This document shows, one piece after another, positions 20,582 through 31,271 of a stretch of DNA of 64,000 bases. The number at the start of each line of letters is the position of its first letter. The first letter of the stretch is position 1. The notes beneath the pieces are model-generated. The model did no database searches and was not told where the DNA came from. It saw only the letters and a list, made by a program, of their open reading frames with translations. Source of the DNA: Berberis thunbergii (lineage: Eukaryota; Streptophyta; Magnoliopsida; Ranunculales; Berberidaceae); the NCBI GenBank assembly GCA_003290165.1, contig QNQO01001151.1, positions 124,001-188,000 of the forward strand. The letters run 5' to 3'. A program made the position numbers and the translations under genes.

Positions 20582-23100
20582 TGATACTAAAATTTTCTCT
20601 AAAATTTTAACGACCCTACTTTAATATATAATACTTTTTAATTAATTAATTATTTATTTATTTAATTTTAATTTTATTTAATATGCGGCGGCATCAAGTA
20701 GAAAGATGGGGTGTCCCTAACCTCGAGCAAAGCCCTAATGGGTAGGAATAAATAGGGTTAGGTTCTATTTGCTCTCTCGCCGCTAACAAACAAAAAAAAA
20801 GAGAAAGGAGAAGAAGAGAGGGAGAAAGGAAGAAGGAGAAAAACAAAAGCAAAAAGAAAGAGGTGAGTCTATTTATGTCCTTCACCTTTTCTATGAGTTG
20901 TATTTTTGTCGTTTTCTGATTTATGCAAAAAGTTGAGAATGATGTGTGAATGAATTGATACGCTCGTTATGAGTTCTCGTTTTCCCTAAATAAATATTCT
21001 GTCTTCCTGCTAACTTTGTTTTGAATGTTAAAAAAAACAAAAGGTTGGGTAGAAGGGTATTGTCCTCTGTGTCAGAAATCCCTACTATTTTGTAGAAAAT
21101 CTTATGACTGTCATGTGTGTCAGAAATACCAGCTATTTTGTAGAAAATTTTGTGATTGTCAAGCCTTGCAGTATGTACTTCCATTTGACTTTATGCTATT
21201 TTATACTTAGTTTTTATCTAAACTTTCAATTGCTCGATTGTGTTATCGAGAATTGTGTCAAGTGAAAATGCATTTTTTTAGGGCATTTATTTTTTTGTAC
21301 TAGATGATTAGATTGTGAACTTGAGTCACATTTATGACTGCATCCCTACATTGGATGTTTTGCCTATGCATTGATGACAAATAGGTTAAGGCATTTATGC
21401 ATTTGATGTGGACCCTACATCCATGACAAAGATGCAACTATGACAACCTCCATGCCTATTTGATGTGGTCTCTTTCTAAGCCAAATATATTACCCATACG
21501 TGTATGACAATAAATCTGAGTCATGATTCTACTAGGAAAGTTTTGTTTTGATCCAGGATATCAAGTATGATTCTATGGGTTTGATTTTATGGGTTTTGAT
21601 CAAGAGATATATCTGAGTATATCTAAGTATGATTCTATGGGTTTTGATAATCTGAGTCATGATTCTATGGGTTTGGTCACCATGTTGATATAAAGTATGA
21701 TTTATGAATAGGTTATATTTCCCCAAAAATGTGGGTGGATAGATAGTGAATCAATTTACGAATGACAAAATGTCATTGTGGAGGAATATTGAATTATCAA
21801 AAATAAATGATATTGGTAATCCTTGATTTCTGAAAATATTTATTTTTGAAAATATAAACCACTTGGACTTGTATCACTTAGAACTACCACATCTCTTTAG
21901 TTTATTATTTCCCCTCTCTTACTAGAGAAACTAAATGACCTGCGGGTCGTCTTGCGGAGTTGGGGCACCCATTTCTTACTAGAGAAACTAAAATAACCTT
22001 CGGGTTAGTCTTGCGGAAATGTGGTGAGTTTGAATGCCTAAAATAGGCTTTGATATTTATCCGTAAAAAATGTGACGTGAGTTTATGCGCATTGATAGCC
22101 CAAGGGTGGCTTTTGGTACTCATATAGTTAGGGGTATCCGCGATGCATGCCTGTATGTGATGTCCCCACTTAGGCATGGATGACGGAGTAGTCCTCCTTT
22201 ATATGAGAGAGGCATACGGGCATGTATATTCGGCACGGAGGTGGTGCGAATGTGGTATCGTCTAAGTGATCAATCCGTTAAAAATATGAACCTAATTCAA
22301 ATAAAAAGAATAAATGACGTTGCATTGTTTCTAATCCTTCTTATGCAGGATGGCAAGTCCACTAATATTTCTGCAGGTTAGACTTGCCATAGTCGACTCC
22401 TATAGGGTAAGTATAGGTAAATGTATATTTACATATTAGAATGATGATATGATTGCCTCGTCGAGGAACTAAATTCTTGGAACCGTGTTTTCTTACATCA
22501 CACCCTTGCCTCGTTGACGAACTACCTATTGGTGTGATGGTTTGTTATTTGTATTTAGCTTGATGGTTATCACGTGCGATTTTATTGATTTTGGGGGAAA
22601 TAAAGAGATTTCACACCAGCTTTATTGCTGACCCAAGTGGGCTTTGGCTTCTTGGGTGCATTCCTTCGGGAATGTAGCCGACTAGCTTGTTTTCAGGATA
22701 CAGAAATCTCGGGCGGGCTTAGAGCACATCGTACCATACATGACGAGTATTGCTGGGAGTTGCGCGTGTTCGAAAGATTAGATCTTTCTATTTGTAGGTG
22801 TTAGTTTAATTCTTGTAATTTGAATTCGGAGTTATTCAGTATTTTGTTGAGGGATACATTCGTAAAGTGTTGAACTTGTTAGCGTTGGCTCTGCGAGTTT
22901 TAAAATTTTATTCCTTTGATGGACTTTTAGATCAGTTGTGTTTTTCCCTCTATTTGGTAAATTGTGCAAAAGTTATTATTTCTCGTGGATGACAACTGTT
23001 ATTTTCGTGAATGAAAATTTATGTCCCGACTTTTGGGAAAACGGATAATCCTACGTGAATTTTTGGGATTTTCGTTTTTCTCGAAAATCGGGGCGTGACA
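20582..23100 (+). repeat. Large solo LTR-like insertion (2.5 kb) inside the LINE
   Basis: The segment runs from TGATACTAAAATTTTC to AAAATCGGGGCGTGACA, i.e. TG...CA. The 3' end resembles the ends of long chromovirus LTRs. LINE coding sequence abuts both sides. A TATA-like GGAATAAATAGGG lies near 20736. A 51-60 bp block (TGTGTCAGAAAT...TTTTGTAGAAAAT) is tandemly duplicated at 21070-21150. No primer-binding site or internal region is present, so a solo LTR formed by recombination is the likely explanation. Flanking bases (AGAGG / AAAAT) do not match, consistent with loss of flanking LINE sequence. Confidence 0.55.
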
Positions 23101-25640
23101 AAAATCCTAGCAAACTGTCTTAAATTCCTTCTCCCTAAATTTATATCTTCCTTTCAAGGGGCCTTTATACCAGGGCACCTTGGAGATAATACAAAGGCGA
23201 TTCAGGAGGTGATACATCAATTTAAGAAATTTATAATAAGGAAAGATGGATGGATAAGCATCAAAATGGATGTGGCTAAGGCTTATGATTGGGTCAAATG
23301 GGGCTTTCTTCTGAAGGTTTGTTCTGCACTAGGTTTTTCTAGTGATTGGTGTAGCCTACTTCATTGTTGTCTCTCCACAGTGGCTTATAATGTCCTCATC
23401 AATGGGAAACCAGATGCTTTTATTAAACCAAGTAGAGGTATAAGACAAAGGGACCCTCGCTTCCTTTTCTTATTCATTATTCTTGCTCAGACACTTTCTA
23501 GAATAATGATGAAAGTCCAAGCCAATGGGGACATTAATGGTTTTAAAGCAAGAAGATCCTCTCCAGGTATCAATTACCTTATGTTTGCAGATGACCTTAT
23601 TCTTTTCTTCAAAGCTTCTCTAGATCAATGCCACTGAGTGAAGGATATCCTTAAGGACTATTGTACCGTATTTGGTCAATTGATTAACTTTGATAAATCA
23701 TCCGTTCCTTTTACTCCAATGTCCATCATAGACACCAGAGCATGATTTTAAAGGTGTTGTAAATAAAAAAGAAAAATATTTGGTTGGCAGAACGAATTAC
23801 CTTGCTGGTTGATAGGGTCAAAACATACCTTGCTGGTTGGAAATGTAAATTCCTGTCTCAGGCTGGTAGAACGACCCTCATTAAATCGGTGTCTTTTTCT
23901 ACCCCCCATATATCCTATGCAGTCTTTCATGATCCCAATTATTATTCTCAAGAAGTTGGATTATTTAAATATGATGTTTTGGTGGAGGGGAATTAAGATT
24001 AGTAAAGGTCATTTTCTTGCTAAGTGGGATTCAGTGTCTGCACCAAAAAATATGGGCGGGGTTAATATTCAGCTTTCTAAACCTAAAAATCTTTCCGTGT
24101 TGTCCAAGATAATGGTCAAAAATTTAGAGTGACCAGATGAACTTTGACCAGCACTACTCAAGTCACTATATTTCAAAAACTGCAGCCTTTTCCAAGCCTC
24201 TTTCACCAAAACATGATCTTCCTTCCTTTGGAGGAGTTTGGGGAAAACTCTTAATACTCTCAAAAGGGGGTTATTGTGGACGGTAGCAAATGGGGAGTCC
24301 TTCAATATGTGGGAAGACCTGTGACTAACTGATTTTGTTTATCTAAGAGACTATGTGCATCCAAATACCCTTTTTTTTTTTGATTTTGTAAAAAAACTTA
24401 TCATTATGGAAGAAGGGGGACAAAAAGAATGGGACCACCCTACTATTAAAATATTTTTCCCCCATCAGGTAGCCATGGCTATCATGAACACTCCCATTAG
24501 ACATTCGAAGGAAAAAGATGTGCTTATTTGGAAATATGAGATCAAAGGAGTTTTCACTGTGAAATTGGCTTATAGATCCTTTAGGAGTGAGACGACGGTT
24601 TCTTCTAATGTTTCTTCATCCAGAAGCAATGACAGGAGATTGCTCCAAGGTATTTGGGGACTCAAAATTCCCCATCGAGTTCAACTTTTTCTCTGGAAAA
24701 TTTATAAATGGCCGATTCCTGTGGGGGAGGTCCTTAGACAACATCATATAGAAGCAGGTGGTGATTGCCCACTTTGCAACACAAAAAAAAAAAAGAAATG
24801 TCAAGGCATGTTCTTTTTCAGTGTCCTTTTGTTGTTCAAGTATAGGGTATGTTAGATGGGATAAAGTGGATTTTTCTCATGAGAAAGATTTTCTGGAATT
24901 CTTGTGGTACATGTACATAAGTAAGTATGAAATGGAACTAGGCATGGTTAAAGCAAATGCAGTCTTAGATCATATTTGGCAGGCTAAAAATAGTTTGGTT
25001 TTTTAACACAAAAAATTCAGGGTACAAATGATAGCAAGACTTGAGATAGTTCAGTTAAATTCTGGCAGGACTCAAGCAACTTGGAACAACAACAATCAAA
25101 TGTTAATAATGTCAGAGTTGACACACCACAAGGAGACACAAATGCAAATAATTATTCTATCTCAATAGTCTTTGAGCAGGCAAAGACATTAACAGGTCAT
25201 GAATTTATTATGTTAGTCACTGATGCTGCTTTCCACAGGAACAAGTGCGGTGGTTGTTTTACTTTTTACGCGACTAATGCAGACAGAAAGATAATAGAGA
25301 TTAATAAAGGATGGTGCAGGAAATACATGAAAATAAGTTTTGAAGCTGAATTGGAAGGGGTCAGACTAGCAAGTGAATGGGCGATGGTGAAAGGGTACAA
25401 GAAGGTTATAGTGATAATTGATAGCAAAGACATTGCGAAATTGATCAATGGCAAAAGCAAGCATTTATCATGGTAGCAAAAAGTTAATTAGCAGTATCGA
25501 CTGGAACACAAACTAGTATATTTTGATTGTTTCAAAGCAATTCACATTGGAAGAAATATGAACCTAATTGCTCATCGACTGGCTGCATCAGTTTATGCTA
25601 GTAGTAGTAGTAGTAGTAGTAGTAGTAATAATAATGATGA
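23101..25640 (+). pseudogene. LINE ORF2 remnant: reverse transcriptase, zf-RVT and RNase H
   Basis: The reverse transcriptase part (23101-23640) has SSFQGAFIPG, KMDVAKAYDWVKWGFL and the catalytic YLMFADDLILF near 23577. It continues in shifted frames: VKTYLAGWKCKFLSQAGRTT (about 23815), a zf-RVT region (IPHRVQLFLWKIYKWPIPVG, about 24670, with CPLCNTKKK), and an RNase H-like domain (25080-25476: MLVTDAAFHRNKCGG ... FEAELEGVRLASEWA ... IVIIDSKDIAKLI, giving D-E-D). Several frameshifts and stops show it is dead. A stretch of A in the zf-RVT part is an expansion. It is a non-LTR retrotransposon, not a host gene. Confidence 0.9.
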
Positions 25641-25714
25641 ACTAGAGATGGGTTGTACTTTGAACCTGAATGGTTTTTATTTTTAACTCAATTTTGATTT
25701 CGTTGATAAAACAT

Positions 25715-25880
25715 ACATTAGAGTGCTCCCAAACAAATCAATTTTGACTTCAATGTTAATCTATTCACAAACGTTATCATATTGACACCCTGTTGCAAAT
25801 AAAATCATAACTTTTCCTACAAATCTCCAAATAGAAAATCGTTTAGTGTTCTAAAAACTATACTTGATAAAGCTCGTGGA
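25715..25880. repeat. Tandem repeat array, right part (split by the LINE)
   Basis: A unit starting ACATTAGAGTGCTCCCAAAC and running to TATACTTGATAAAGCT matches the units at 19165-19690. Its position directly after the LINE 3' end marks the LINE insertion site. Confidence 0.7.
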
Positions 25881-26470
25881 TATGATGCAAAACTATTAGA
25901 ACCTAAGAAATTAAATTAGATTTAGCTTTGAATTTATATCATCTATCAATGCACTTCCAAGTACCCTAAAACTTAATCGAAATTACCACTTAAATTTATG
26001 TTATTAAATATTAATATTTTCAGGAAAATCAGTATTGCTTGAATTTGGAAATCTATTTAAGAGTTTATTTCATCTTCCATTGGAGAATTACATCAAAAAA
26101 ATAGATTGAGAGAGAAAAATAGAAGGGGCGGGAGTATTTCAGACTGAAAGATTTAAGGGAAGTGGGGAATGTGATTAGCATCGAATGAAGAGTTGAAGAA
26201 GGTGTAGAGATGAAGAGGAAAATGGAGATGAAGAAAAAAGGGAAGAGGGAGATTTGTGTGAGAAAATTAAATTATAACATAACGCCAAAATCATTTTACG
26301 TCATTTTAATCTCTAAAAGATCTCATACTTCGATAGCTATGGATCCTAAGTCACTTAAAAGTGGTGATCATATCCTCAATGGTTGACTAATTCATCAAAA
26401 TTATTTCATATAGGCCCAAATCCCTTAAACAGGTGCTCTCATACTATTATGGGTGGCATTATCATGACCC
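25881..26470. other. Right part of the putative Mutator-like element, non-coding
   Basis: AT-rich with a purine-rich tract (26110-26260, GAAGAGGAAAATGGAGATGAAG) that looks like the reverse of a UTR. No gene was recognised. It ends with the putative inverted end GGGTGGCATTATCATGACCC. Confidence 0.4.
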
Positions 26471-26480
26471 TTACCAAAAA

Positions 26481-26783
26481 TAGGCTTAAAACCGAACCGA
26501 GAACCGAAACGACTTTTATCGATATCAGAATTTTTTAATCCAAACCGAGCAGAACATTAAGAAAACCGAACCGATCTTAATTTATATAAACTGCAAACGG
26601 AACTACTACATTAAACATATATATTTTTTACATTTATTATATATTCGGTCGATTTTGTTTTATCATTTAAAATCACTTAAAATCGAAAACAAAATCGACC
26701 ATATTGGTTTCAAAATTCTAAAACCGAAACAGGATGATCAGTTCGCTCAGTTAATCGGTTTAGTCATTTTTTGTTCAACCCTA
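26481..26783. mobile_element. Small hAT-like MITE (related to 30945-31262)
   Basis: Read inverted, it starts TAGGGTTGAACAAAAAATGA and contains CGGTTTTGTTTTCGATTTTA-like and GGTTCGGTTTTC motifs, matching the MITE at 30945-31262 (start TAGAGTTGAACAAAAATTGG). The right boundary at 26783 is clear; the left end near 26481 abuts the flank of the putative Mutator-like element, and no good TSD was found. Confidence 0.5.
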
Positions 26784-26999
26784 GCGAGAAAGACCCAATG
26801 TAGGGGTTGGCATCCCATCCCAGTCTCAGTCTCATCCTAGTCCCGTCCTGTCTTGTCCTGATTTTTACCGGGTCCTTTTGGGTTTGATCAAACCATTCTG
26901 ATTCAGGCATGTACCGATCGAGAGTGGGATGAGATCAAGATGAAGATTTTCAATCTCGCCCATCTCATCCCATCCAAAACTTATTTACGTACTAGTTAT

Positions 27000-27509
27000 T
27001 ATTAATAATTTTAACATTTCAATTTTATAACCAAAAGAGAAGTCAATTTGATTTAAAGTTTGGAATTATGTTCCAACAACCAAAAAACATAATAACTAAG
27101 AACACCCTTTATTTTAAATGTATTTTATTAAGTCGTGGACATTTATATTTATGGAAGAAATATCATGACATTTTTCATCATACCCAAATGAAAAACATGA
27201 TTCCTCGTTAATATGCACAGAAAGACAAACCCCCTCCCCCTAGCTGTCTTGTATTACGAAACAATTGATAAGAGTGAGCATTTTGGTCAATAATGACACT
27301 ATGATGTTAATCATAGTTTGCTTTTGTCTTATATAACTAAAATATGATACCATGCTGTTATATCCTTGCGATAATAAAATGAATTGTTATTTTTAATTTG
27401 AATATTTGATAATAAAATGAATTTGTATTCTTAATTTTGATATTTAGTTGCCTTGGAATAAAAAGTCATACTCTTATTTTTTTGATATATAGATTTGATA
27501 ATTTTTTGA
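27000..27509. other. Interior of the second large hAT element, non-coding
   Basis: AT-rich sequence after the subterminal region. No exon or repeat of note. Confidence 0.4.
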
Positions 27510-28098
27510 GGGAGTCGCTACGTATACTCGACTATTTAGCTCAGTTGCACAAACTTTTTGTTGCACCGGCCTTTTGGGATGTTTCACTTTGTTGCACCAA
27601 CTTAAAATGCGTAACACCAACTTACCTTTTTTATGAAAACGATTTTATTGAGTGACCTTATTTATTTGAGAAAAATAAAAAATTAAAATTAAAATTAAAA
27701 AAATAAAAAATAAAAATCAATGACATTTGAAATTGGGTTCATACATGTACATTGAATATGTGCTAGATTTAGAGATTTTTTATTCACAACTATTGCAATG
27801 CACTTAGAAGTTAGAAATACATCTAATTTTGTTTTTTTTGTTTCAATGACATTTTTTATATCAATAATTGGAATTGTGAATCCATTATTTGGTTGCACGA
27901 AAGAATAACTACCAAGTCGATGAATACAGAAGATGGGGAGGAGGCTAGTAGTCATTTCTCTTACTCCTTGTAATTAAGTATTGTTGTTTTAGAGTTAAGA
28001 AATAGTGCTTGGATATACATTAAGTAACTTTTATAAATTGAATATGTAAACTAAAGTAAGTGCAACCGAGCCAAATGGTCGGATACACGTAGCAACTC
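27510..28098. mobile_element. MITE with ~40 bp inverted repeats (Mutator-like)
   Basis: The left end (GAGTCGCTACGTATACTCGA...GCTCAGTTGCAC) is repeated in inverse at 28059-28098 (read inverted: GAGTTGCTACGTGTATCCGA...GCTCGGTTGCAC), about 33 matches in 40. Flanks ATTTTTTGA and ATTTTTTTA are an 8/9 match, suggesting a 9 bp TSD, although both are T-rich. The interior is AT-rich without coding capacity. Confidence 0.6.
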
Positions 28099-28754
28099 AT
28101 TTTTTTAGAGTTAATTGCACTTTTCCCCGTAAAACATATAGCCAATTCAGCTTTGCCCCCCAATTAACATTCATATTGCACTTTCTTTCTCAGACTAACA
28201 ATCAACGTGCCTTGACTGTTAAGGCACGTGCAAGATTCAAAAAGGTCATATTTTACTGCTCAAAATACCCTTTAATGATTTGAATGCTGAGATTCAAAGT
28301 TGATGCAATTAAAATCGAAGGCTGAGATTCAAACTTCCACCAAGGCGTTGGGATAATCTGCCAACTCCTCCTTCACCACCATCGTCTCCACTTTACCACC
28401 ACCGTTTTCACTTCACCACCAATAACTCTCACATCTGCTTATACCACTCATCTCTTCCAAGTTTTGATGGCAAACTTGAGTTGCAGCTCGTCTTCATCAT
28501 TTGTTAGGTTGGTTCTGTTGCAAGGGGCAAAGTTACATTCAAATTTATTTTAAGGGATTAAGTTTCTGCCAGTAATTTATTTTAAGGGGTTAAGTTACTG
28601 TTAATTAACAACTCTTAATTGATTTTCTTGCATATCTCATGGTGTCACAAGCACAATCAAACAAGTGAATAAGAGCTTTGAAGTAGGCAAAATTTTGAAG
28701 GAGTACATTCAATACCATTCAGTATCTAACAACCTAAAGTGGATGGCTCAACAT

Positions 28755-28880
28755 GTCATTGGCTATGATCTGAACATGTCCATTCTTGAAAACACCAAGA
28801 CATGAATAGGTGGTACCAAGATCAATACCAATGATTGTCCCCAACTTCTTAGCCTTCTCCATGGCAATTGCAAAAGCAAA
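28755..28880 (-). pseudogene. BiP: Captured fragment of BiP (ER-lumenal HSP70), N-terminal
   Basis: On the minus strand the sequence reads [20 protein letters not shown] then [22 protein letters not shown]. The [10 protein letters not shown] motif is the phosphate-binding loop of the HSP70 ATPase domain, and the preceding KLGT context is specific to BiP; the hydrophobic FAFAIA looks like the end of the signal peptide. After ND the similarity stops abruptly. This corresponds to part of a BiP first exon and is a non-functional fragment inside the Pack-MULE. Confidence 0.85.
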
Positions 28881-28936
28881 TAAACATCCGCAGAGAACGA
28901 TCGCCTACACGATCAATTATGAGCAGCATGGGATTT

Positions 28937-29095
28937 TCAGATGATCGCAGCAAGGCCAAGATCATCATTCCTCACCTCCCCTTGGTTCCCATTGATGAAG
29001 ATGTTATCACACTTCAAATCTTTATGGACCACAGGAGGGTCATGGCTGTGAAGATAGAGAAGCCCTTTCAAGACTTGTCTACACCAATACTTCAC
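28937..29095 (-). pseudogene. Captured fragment of a WNK-type protein kinase
   Basis: On the minus strand it reads [20 protein letters not shown], then [20 protein letters not shown], then [11 protein letters not shown] and a stop. Plant WNK kinases have nearly this string with HRDLKCDN and KIGDLGLA. The catalytic-loop Arg is Lys here, and the DLG segment is altered (NDDLG for IGDLG). After the stop, KSHAAH of the WNK sequence is still readable. It lies next to the BiP fragment in the same orientation, so the two were captured as neighbours. Confidence 0.85.
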
Positions 29096-29109
29096 TGCTT
29101 AAAAGCTAT

Positions 29110-30058
29110 TTCAAAACAAACAAACATAAACTCAACATTTACATACATATTACATTCTACTAAAAGTGATCGCAGACTGATTTGAGGTTAAAATGTGAAC
29201 TATCTATACCATAACCTCATATTCGATTATGGGTTTCTTCTATGCCGATTCTTCATTATTCTAGTCTAAAATAGATAAATTATTGTTAGGCTTAGTTCCA
29301 AGAATGTGATGAAATTCATAAGTGTATGAAAGATGCGACGCTGAAAACATCTTCTCTTTGTGACCTATATATTGATTGACCATACAAAACTCTCTAAAAA
29401 AATCTCCATTTGAACAAATAAGAAAAACAAGAATAGAGAGAGAGATCAGAAGAACAAGAACAAATAGAGTGACCAGAAGAAGAAGAAGAGAAGACCCAAT
29501 TGAGATATTCAATTGGATCAAAGTAATGACTCCCCACTGATCAAAACCCATTACTGGAAATACAAAAACAAACCCAAGGATCCATCGATCTCATCCGATC
29601 GCCGCCGCCGACGATTTGAAGATTGCCTCCATGGCTAAAGAACAAAGTCTTGATACTTAGAAGGAAAAGCCATCCCTTTTTTCCTCTTATTCGTCTTCTG
29701 CTTTGAAATCACTTGAATTGCTTCATTTTTCTAACCATTATCTTGTTCATCTTTATTAATCACAATTTCATTAAAGATGAACTTACTAAACTCAAAAGCT
29801 CTCTTTTTCCTCCTGATCACTATTTTATGAGTGAATGGGACACCGAATACATATCCAGTAACATGAAGAACAACTTCAACTAATAGATCGAGACCTTCGC
29901 ATCAGGTTTGATAAATAATGAAAATGGAGGGAGTTTCGGCTGTTTATGGTGGTGGTGGTGGTAGATCCGCAGTTGAGGAGGTAGTTGTCCGTGGGGGAGA
30001 AAATAGCGAATGAGAGGAGGAAAGTTTACTTTGCTGTCTTCTTCAACGCTCCTCTTAT
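29110..30058. other. Middle of the Pack-MULE, probably captured sequence of unknown origin
   Basis: No family could be named. Minus-strand frame 29261-29551 is hydrophobic at the start (IGSSLLLLLVTLFVLVLLIS) and could be a membrane segment or chance. A GC-rich junction (CCGATCGCCGCCGCCGACG) near 29597 marks a change in composition, as expected at capture borders. Confidence 0.4.
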
Positions 30059-30370
30059 GGCATCTATTTTAGGCATTTCTTCATCGATCATCAATCGCTC
30101 CACACTCTTTCACCACACCACCACCAACACCACCACCACCTCCGTCTCCTTCCCGATCCGCCCTAAGCTCACCCGATCCACCGATCGCCTCCTGAACCTC
30201 AAACCCAGCCACTCTATCACACGTGAAGTCCCTGCAGATGTATTAGTCGATGTAGCTCCAAAGTTGAAGGGAAGTTGTTTCGATGCTGGAGGTTTCAATA
30301 CGCTTGGTTCAACTTCGTTCCAATCAAAGGAAGTGAGAGGACACATAACTCGTTGTTCTTGTTTCCATTG
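30059..30370 (+). pseudogene. Captured open frame with a plastid transit-peptide-like N-terminus
   Basis: The frame MASILGISSSIINRSTLFHH is followed by a Thr-rich run and basic/Ser-rich text (SFPIRPKLTRSTDRLLN), then about 40 residues to a stop at 30370. Low acidity and many Ser/Thr/Arg residues fit a chloroplast transit peptide, but the protein was not recognised. An upstream in-frame start near 29985 is possible. Position inside the Pack-MULE suggests a gene fragment. Confidence 0.35.
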
Positions 30371-30944
30371 AGGACGCTCTTGAGGTGGACTCCTTCACCA
30401 TCATGACCACCGATTTGCATGCCAGATGCGGAGGAAACCACTGGAAGTGGTGACAAGGTCAGATTTGTTAGACTCTTTGTCAGGAATGAAGATGGTCTTG
30501 GTGGGTGGATAAGGATGCTCGAATGAGAGATTGGGATCGGAGCGAGTGAAAACGCGGGGAGAGAGGAGAAAGGGAACATAGATAATGAAAACTCCTTCCA
30601 CCATCCGTGTCTTCAATGGTACGAGCTGACAGAGAGTAATCCCTAGCCGTCCACGTGCCTGGTTCAGGTAACATATGGTTGGGATTGACATGCTATCACA
30701 TTAGGTGTGATAAGCACGTGAAGGGCATTTTCGTCATCTAAAATAGGCAAAATGGTAGCATGTGAGGTGTTTGACAGTCAAGGCACGTTGACTGTTAGTC
30801 TGAGGGGGAAAGTGCAATATGAATGTTAATTGGGGGCAAAATTGAATTGGCTATATGTTTTAGGGGGGAAATTGCAATTAACCCTTTTATATGATCTTTG
30901 AACCATACTCATCCCGTCCCAAAGATAAAACAATGGGATGGGAT

Positions 30945-31262
30945 TAGAGTTGAACAAAAATTGGACCAAACCGAATGAACTGATTGGTTTGATTTAAATT
31001 CGGTTCGATTTTCGTTTTTTATGTGATTTTATATAAAAATCCAAAAAATTTATATAAAATAATATAATATGTTTAAAATAGTCGGTCGGTTCGATTTTAT
31101 TTCGATTTTAGTTAGCTCGGTTTGGTTACGATTTGCATAAATTAGAATCGATTTGGTTTCGGATCGGTTTTGTTAATGATCGATTCGATTTCGCTTTGAA
31201 ATTTTTGAAACCGACCAAAGCCGACTCGATTCACGATTTAGGTGAAAAGATTTTCAATCCTA
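30945..31262. mobile_element. Small hAT-like MITE with 8 bp TSD
   Basis: The 318 bp element begins TAGAGTTGAACAAAAATTGG and ends TTTTCAATCCTA, with weak inverted ends. The flanks are GATGGGAT (30937-30944) and GATGAGAT (31263-31270), 7/8. The interior is full of CGGTTCGATTTT/GGTTTCGG motifs. It inserted into the right subterminal region of the second large hAT element. A relative lies at 26481-26783. Confidence 0.7.
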
Positions 31263-31271
31263 GATGAGATA

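Larger units (their letters stand above)
19920..25690 (+). mobile_element. L1-type LINE, broken and internally deleted
   Basis: ORF1 sequence (DUF4283) lies at 19988-20581 and ORF2 sequence (reverse transcriptase, zinc-binding, RNase H) at 23101-25600, on the same strand. A 2.5 kb solo-LTR-like segment separates them. The end of ORF1, the whole endonuclease and the N-terminal part of the reverse transcriptase are missing, so a deletion accompanied or followed the LTR insertion. No clear poly-A tail is seen; a (GTA)n-like run at 25602-25627 lies in the 3' end of the RNase H frame. Element limits are approximate, set by the flanking tandem repeats. Confidence 0.85.
17993..26470. mobile_element. 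Putative Mutator-like element, greatly enlarged by nested insertions
   Basis: The left end starts GGGTCGTGACAGTGATACCC and the right end, read inverted, starts GGGTCATGATAATGCCACCC; they match at about 15 of the first 20 positions. Flanking 9-mers are TTACGGAAA and TTACCAAAA (7/9). Inside are a tandem repeat array and an L1 LINE that itself holds a solo LTR. Removing those leaves roughly 2.6 kb. No MULE transposase was recognised. The imperfect TSD and short TIR make this less certain than the other elements. Confidence 0.5.
28108..30884. mobile_element. Pack-MULE: Mutator-like element carrying fragments of several host genes
   Basis: The ends carry ~115 bp inverted repeats: left GAGTTAATTGCACTTTTCCCC... 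and right, read inverted, GGGTTAATTGCAATTTCCCCC..., both continuing through AAAACATATAGCCAATTCA, CAATTAACATTCATATTGCA and AACGTGCCTTGACTGT. Long TIRs and captured coding fragments are the hallmarks of Pack-MULEs. Recognised contents are a BiP/HSP70 fragment (28755-28880), a WNK kinase fragment (28937-29095) and an open frame with a transit-peptide-like start (30059-30370). No transposase is present. The adjacent 9-mers (ATTTTTTTA and TTTTATATG) match poorly, so the TSD has decayed or the ends are off by a few bases. Confidence 0.85.
26801..31271. mobile_element. Second member of the large hAT family, with nested elements
   Basis: The first ~200 bp (TAGGGGTTGGCATCCCATCC, TTTGATCAAACCATTCTGAT-like, GATGAAGATTTTCAATCTCGCC) match the left end of the 10.9 kb hAT element at 2864. 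The flanks share CCCAATG: ACCCAATG (26793-26800) and TCCCAATG (31276-31283). Near the right end CATCCCGTCCC...AATGGGATGGG matches the right subterminal part of the large element, but the last ~20 bp are rearranged (GAGATAGGGGT instead of an inverted terminus). It holds a MITE (27510-28098), a Pack-MULE (28108-30884) and another MITE (30945-31262). No transposase was seen. Confidence 0.6.

Noticed and set aside
29261..29551. 96-aa hydrophobic frame in the Pack-MULE as a gene
   Set aside because: No similarity recognised; only noted as possible captured sequence.
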